Below, piece after piece: positions 61,612 to 64,000 of a DNA stretch of 64,000 nt. The stretch comes from Ruegeria sp. R13_0 (GTDB lineage Bacteria; Pseudomonadota; Alphaproteobacteria; Rhodobacterales; Rhodobacteraceae): the NCBI RefSeq assembly GCF_017743995.1, contig NZ_JAGHRB010000002.1:124001-188000 (forward strand), given 5' to 3'. Every line of letters starts with the position of its first letter. Position 1 is the first letter of the stretch. The notes under the pieces are model-generated. The model did not search any database. It saw only the letters and a list, made by a program, of their open reading frames with translations, and was not told the origin of the DNA. The position numbers and the translations under genes were made by a program.

Positions 61612-63319
61612 GGCGCAGTCCGCTTTTGTTGCGATAGACAATTCTGGGGATCATCAAGGCCAGAAGGAACGGCAGCCATGCCGTGAAGGCCAGCGCGATA
61701 GTCCAGACCCCTATCGCACGGCGATCACCGCCTGAAAACAGGGCCAGAGCCTCGGTCGTCAACGTGTTCAACCGCCCGCCCGAGGCCAGAAGAGTGGCCA
61801 GATATTGGCCGACTGACACTGCCATCCCCACCGCAAGTGCCGTCAGGATCGGGGCCAGCAGCATCGGAAGACGGATACGCCAAAGCATTCCGACCGCTCC
61901 CAGCCCCATCGCGGCCCCAATCGTGGCATAGCGGCGGTCGAGCGCGCGGTAAGGGCCGGCCAAGGCCAGAAACACGTAAGGCAGAACGAAGACCAGATGG
62001 GTCAGGACGACAGGGAAAATGCCCTGCGCCGCTCCGATCTGAATCATCAGGATCTGCAGGCCCGGCAGGAAAGCGATCTGAGGCAGGATGAGCGGTAGGT
62101 ACAGGATCACCATCCCGGTCCTGTTCATCTTGCGCCCGGCGCCGAGTTCGGTGTTCAGGCAGCCGATCACCAGAACCAGAGCGATGAGTGCGGTGACAAA
62201 GGCCAGCGCCAAGGTGATCAAAGTGACCTCAACCGCGTCCGGGCCGTGGCGCTCCCAGGACATCAGGCTGAAGCTGCTCGGCAGCGCGTCGGGAAACCTC
62301 CAACGTCCGGCGAAGGACCAGATAAGCTGGCTGATTAAACCGCCGAACACCGCGATCCCCGCTGTGAGTGACAGCACGAGGCCAATGGTTGTGAGGGCAG
62401 TGTCGCGCAAGCCCATGCCGCGCGTTCCGCTTTCAACGCCACGGTTGATCAGCGCGGCAACGGCCTTCTCCCCACCCCGCCAGACCATGATGGCTGCGGC
62501 CACCAGCCCCAACTGCACCAAGGCGGCTGCGGCAGCGGGCGCGCGCAAGGTAAGATCGGGGTCCGTCATCCAGCGCAGGATGAACATGGACAGAGTCGGC
62601 GGGCGCGACGGCCCCAGAACCATCGCGACATCCACATTCGACATCGCGTAGGCCAAGACCGCATAGATCGGCAGCCGGATCTGCGTATACAGAGCAGGCA
62701 TCACGGCCAGAAACCACCCTCGGACCCTGCCGTAACCCAGCACTTGGGTCACGCGCATCCGCTCGGCAGATTTGATCTGAGGCAGTGCGGCCAGTGACAT
62801 CAGCAACAGGAACGGCAGCTCTTTAATCATCAGCCCCGCAATCAAAGACCACCCGCCCGGGTCTTGCAGGATCAACACGTCCGGAGGGCGGGTCCATCCC
62901 GTCAGACCGGGCGAAATCAGACGCGCAATCCAGCCAGACGGCGCAATTAGGAACGCCAGCCCCAGCGCGGCCGCCGCATGGGGTACAGACAAAAGAGGCG
63001 ACAGCAGCGCCTCAAGCCGCGAAAACACCCGCGTGCCCTGCCAGCCTGCAATCAATAGAAAACACCCGATCAGCGCCCCAAGTGTCGAAAGGAAACCGGT
63101 TTTGAATGATAGCCAGAGGGCCTGACCGACGCCCGGCTCGGCCCAGAGGCGCGTCCATGGATCAAATGAAAACCCGTTTTGCCCGTCCGGGCGCATGCCT
63201 CCGAAGGCCGGGAGGATCGTTCCCAATAGCCCGGCTGCGATGGGGCCCAGCAACAACGCTATGGTCAGCGTCGGCGCCAGCCCCCATTGTTTGCCGGGGC
63301 TGAGGTCAGTTGCCAACAC
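61604..63319 (-). CDS. ABC transporter permease, YnjC-like (fused pair)
   Basis: A 571-residue permease made of two tandem six-helix halves, as in YnjC/ThiP. Each half has a coupling segment (the first with RMRVTQVLGYGRVRGWFLAV, the second with YATIGAAMGLGAVGMLW). The start is a GTG at 63319 that overlaps the end of the binding-protein gene by 14 bases. Imported solute unknown in this family. Confidence 0.88.
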   Translation of the reverse strand: MLATDLSPGKQWGLAPTLTIALLLGPIAAGLLGTILPAFGGMRPDGQNGFSFDPWTRLWAEPGVGQALWLSFKTGFLSTLGALIGCFLLIAGWQGTRVFSRLEALLSPLLSVPHAAAALGLAFLIAPSGWIARLISPGLTGWTRPPDVLILQDPGGWSLIAGLMIKELPFLLLMSLAALPQIKSAERMRVTQVLGYGRVRGWFLAVMPALYTQIRLPIYAVLAYAMSNVDVAMVLGPSRPPTLSMFILRWMTDPDLTLRAPAAAAALVQLGLVAAAIMVWRGGEKAVAALINRGVESGTRGMGLRDTALTTIGLVLSLTAGIAVFGGLISQLIWSFAGRWRFPDALPSSFSLMSWERHGPDAVEVTLITLALAFVTALIALVLVIGCLNTELGAGRKMNRTGMVILYLPLILPQIAFLPGLQILMIQIGAAQGIFPVVLTHLVFVLPYVFLALAGPYRALDRRYATIGAAMGLGAVGMLWRIRLPMLLAPILTALAVGMAVSVGQYLATLLASGGRLNTLTTEALALFSGGDRRAIGVWTIALAFTAWLPFLLALMIPRIVYRNKSGLRHD

Positions 63320-64000
63320 CGTATCGCTCGGCCCAATCCGCTTCGATCCGGGTCATCCAGCTGGGATGCGGCTCAGGCAAGGCTTGGCCCAGTTCGGCGG
63401 GCGAAAGGGTCGCCACGCCCAGCTCCAACGCGTCGAACCCGGCGCGATCGTCAGCCGGAATGGCGGCCATGTCCAGCACGGTGCTGAAACCCAACACTTC
63501 AGGGTCCTGCGCGCGCAGTTGCGCCTCGGGGCTCATCAGGAAATCAGCAACGACCAAAGCACCCGCCTTGGCCGAGGCATTGTAGGGGATCGCAACAAAG
63601 CTGGCATTGCCCAGCGTTCCATCCTCCAGAACGAAAGTCCGCGCGCTTTCCGGCAGCTGCTGGTTGGCAATGGCCGTCGTTGCCTCACCCGGAGAGAAGC
63701 TGATCGCCATGTCGACCTCTCCATCATTAATCAGCTGCAGCTGGCTCGGCCCGGTTTGCGGATAGGCGCGACCTGCGCGCCAGAGGTCCGGCGTTACATC
63801 CTGCAGCCAGTCCCACAGCGGCGCTGTCACCTGCGCATAGTCGTCCCCGGCGGGCTGCTGCAGGATGGTCGGGTCCTCGACCAATTCGATCAGCATCTGT
63901 TTCAGGAAGGTCGTTCCCAGAAAGTCAGGGGGCTGGGGGAATGTAAACCGACCTGGGTTCATAGCCGCCCAATCACGAATTGCCTCAGCTGATTTGGGGG
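63306..64000 (-). CDS. ABC transporter substrate-binding protein, YnjB-like, 3' part
   Basis: The frame is open to the window end, so the start is missing. The visible 230 residues include WAAMNPGRFTFPQPPDFLG, a segment typical of YnjB, and FVAIPYNASAKAGALVVADF. It is the first gene of the ynjBCD-type operon, with the permease overlapping its stop by 14 bases. Substrate unknown. Confidence 0.85.
   Translation of the reverse strand, partial: PKSAEAIRDWAAMNPGRFTFPQPPDFLGTTFLKQMLIELVEDPTILQQPAGDDYAQVTAPLWDWLQDVTPDLWRAGRAYPQTGPSQLQLINDGEVDMAISFSPGEATTAIANQQLPESARTFVLEDGTLGNASFVAIPYNASAKAGALVVADFLMSPEAQLRAQDPEVLGFSTVLDMAAIPADDRAGFDALELGVATLSPAELGQALPEPHPSWMTRIEADWAERYGVGN

Noticed and set aside
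1..64000. CRISPR array
   Set aside because: No set of regularly spaced 20-40 bp repeats and no cas gene was seen; the only perfect tandem repeat found is the 11-bp pair at 40395.

Overview
The window looks like the chromosome of a marine alphaproteobacterium of the Rhodobacterales / Roseobacter group. This rests on gene content and style: a YnjBCD-type transporter, DUF6525 + DUF1826 + CobW in a row, TspO beside photolyases, GcvT-type demethylating oxidoreductases, TauABC-like and UgpBAEC transporters, and moderately GC-rich coding DNA with strong antisense shadow frames. It is an inference from families and was not checked by alignment.

Layout. 1-750: 3' end of an RNA (guanine-N2) methyltransferase gene. 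852-928: tRNA-Pro(CGG). 943-3362: scar of a genomic island next to the tRNA, with a decayed DptH-like (phosphorothioate restriction type) ATPase gene and a fragment resembling DUF3644. 4082-9535: LysR regulator and an RND efflux adaptor/pump pair. 9667-10373: dead IS6-family transposase. 10770-14109: LysR regulator divergent from an SDR / F420-reductase-like / metallo-hydrolase operon. 14500-19550 (minus): light-related operon with TspO, a cryptochrome/photolyase, a 45-aa DUF2256 zinc-finger protein, an unusual FAD-domain-first photolyase relative and a (6-4)-photolyase-like protein, three of them joined by ATGA overlaps.

21056-31733: catabolic cluster with a frameshifted LysR gene, a threonine-dehydratase-like PLP enzyme, two ornithine-cyclodeaminase-family proteins, an aminotransferase, an enolase-superfamily enzyme, a large GcvT-family FAD oxidoreductase, a Rieske oxygenase and a carboxymuconolactone-decarboxylase-like protein. 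It is best read as breakdown of an N-methylated and/or hydroxylated amino acid of the proline-betaine kind. 32064-35197: TauABC-like importer whose permease carries an Ig/cadherin-like insert. 35400-41210: two class III nucleotide cyclases flank a four-step phosphorelay (hybrid kinase + OmpR-type regulator), with a perfect 11-bp tandem repeat in the intergenic region.

41345-47737: DUF5765 membrane protein, methyltransferase, fatty acid desaturase, SNase-like protein, and a DUF6525-DUF1826-CobW metal-homeostasis operon divergent from an Rrf2 regulator, with a strong palindrome between them. 47920-54402: LacI regulator divergent from ugpBAEC plus an endonuclease/exonuclease/phosphatase-fold gene. 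54609-56415: phosphopantetheinyl transferase and an SMP-30 lactonase. 56636-60947: patatin lipase, small catalase, unknown protein and DyP peroxidase, which together suggest a lipid/peroxide system. 60976-64000 (minus): ynjD-, ynjC- and ynjB-like ABC transporter genes, the last cut by the window edge.

No CRISPR array, rRNA, replication origin or prophage was seen. Broken genes are concentrated in the first 22 kb (DptH-like, IS6, LysR), which marks that part as the more turbulent half.
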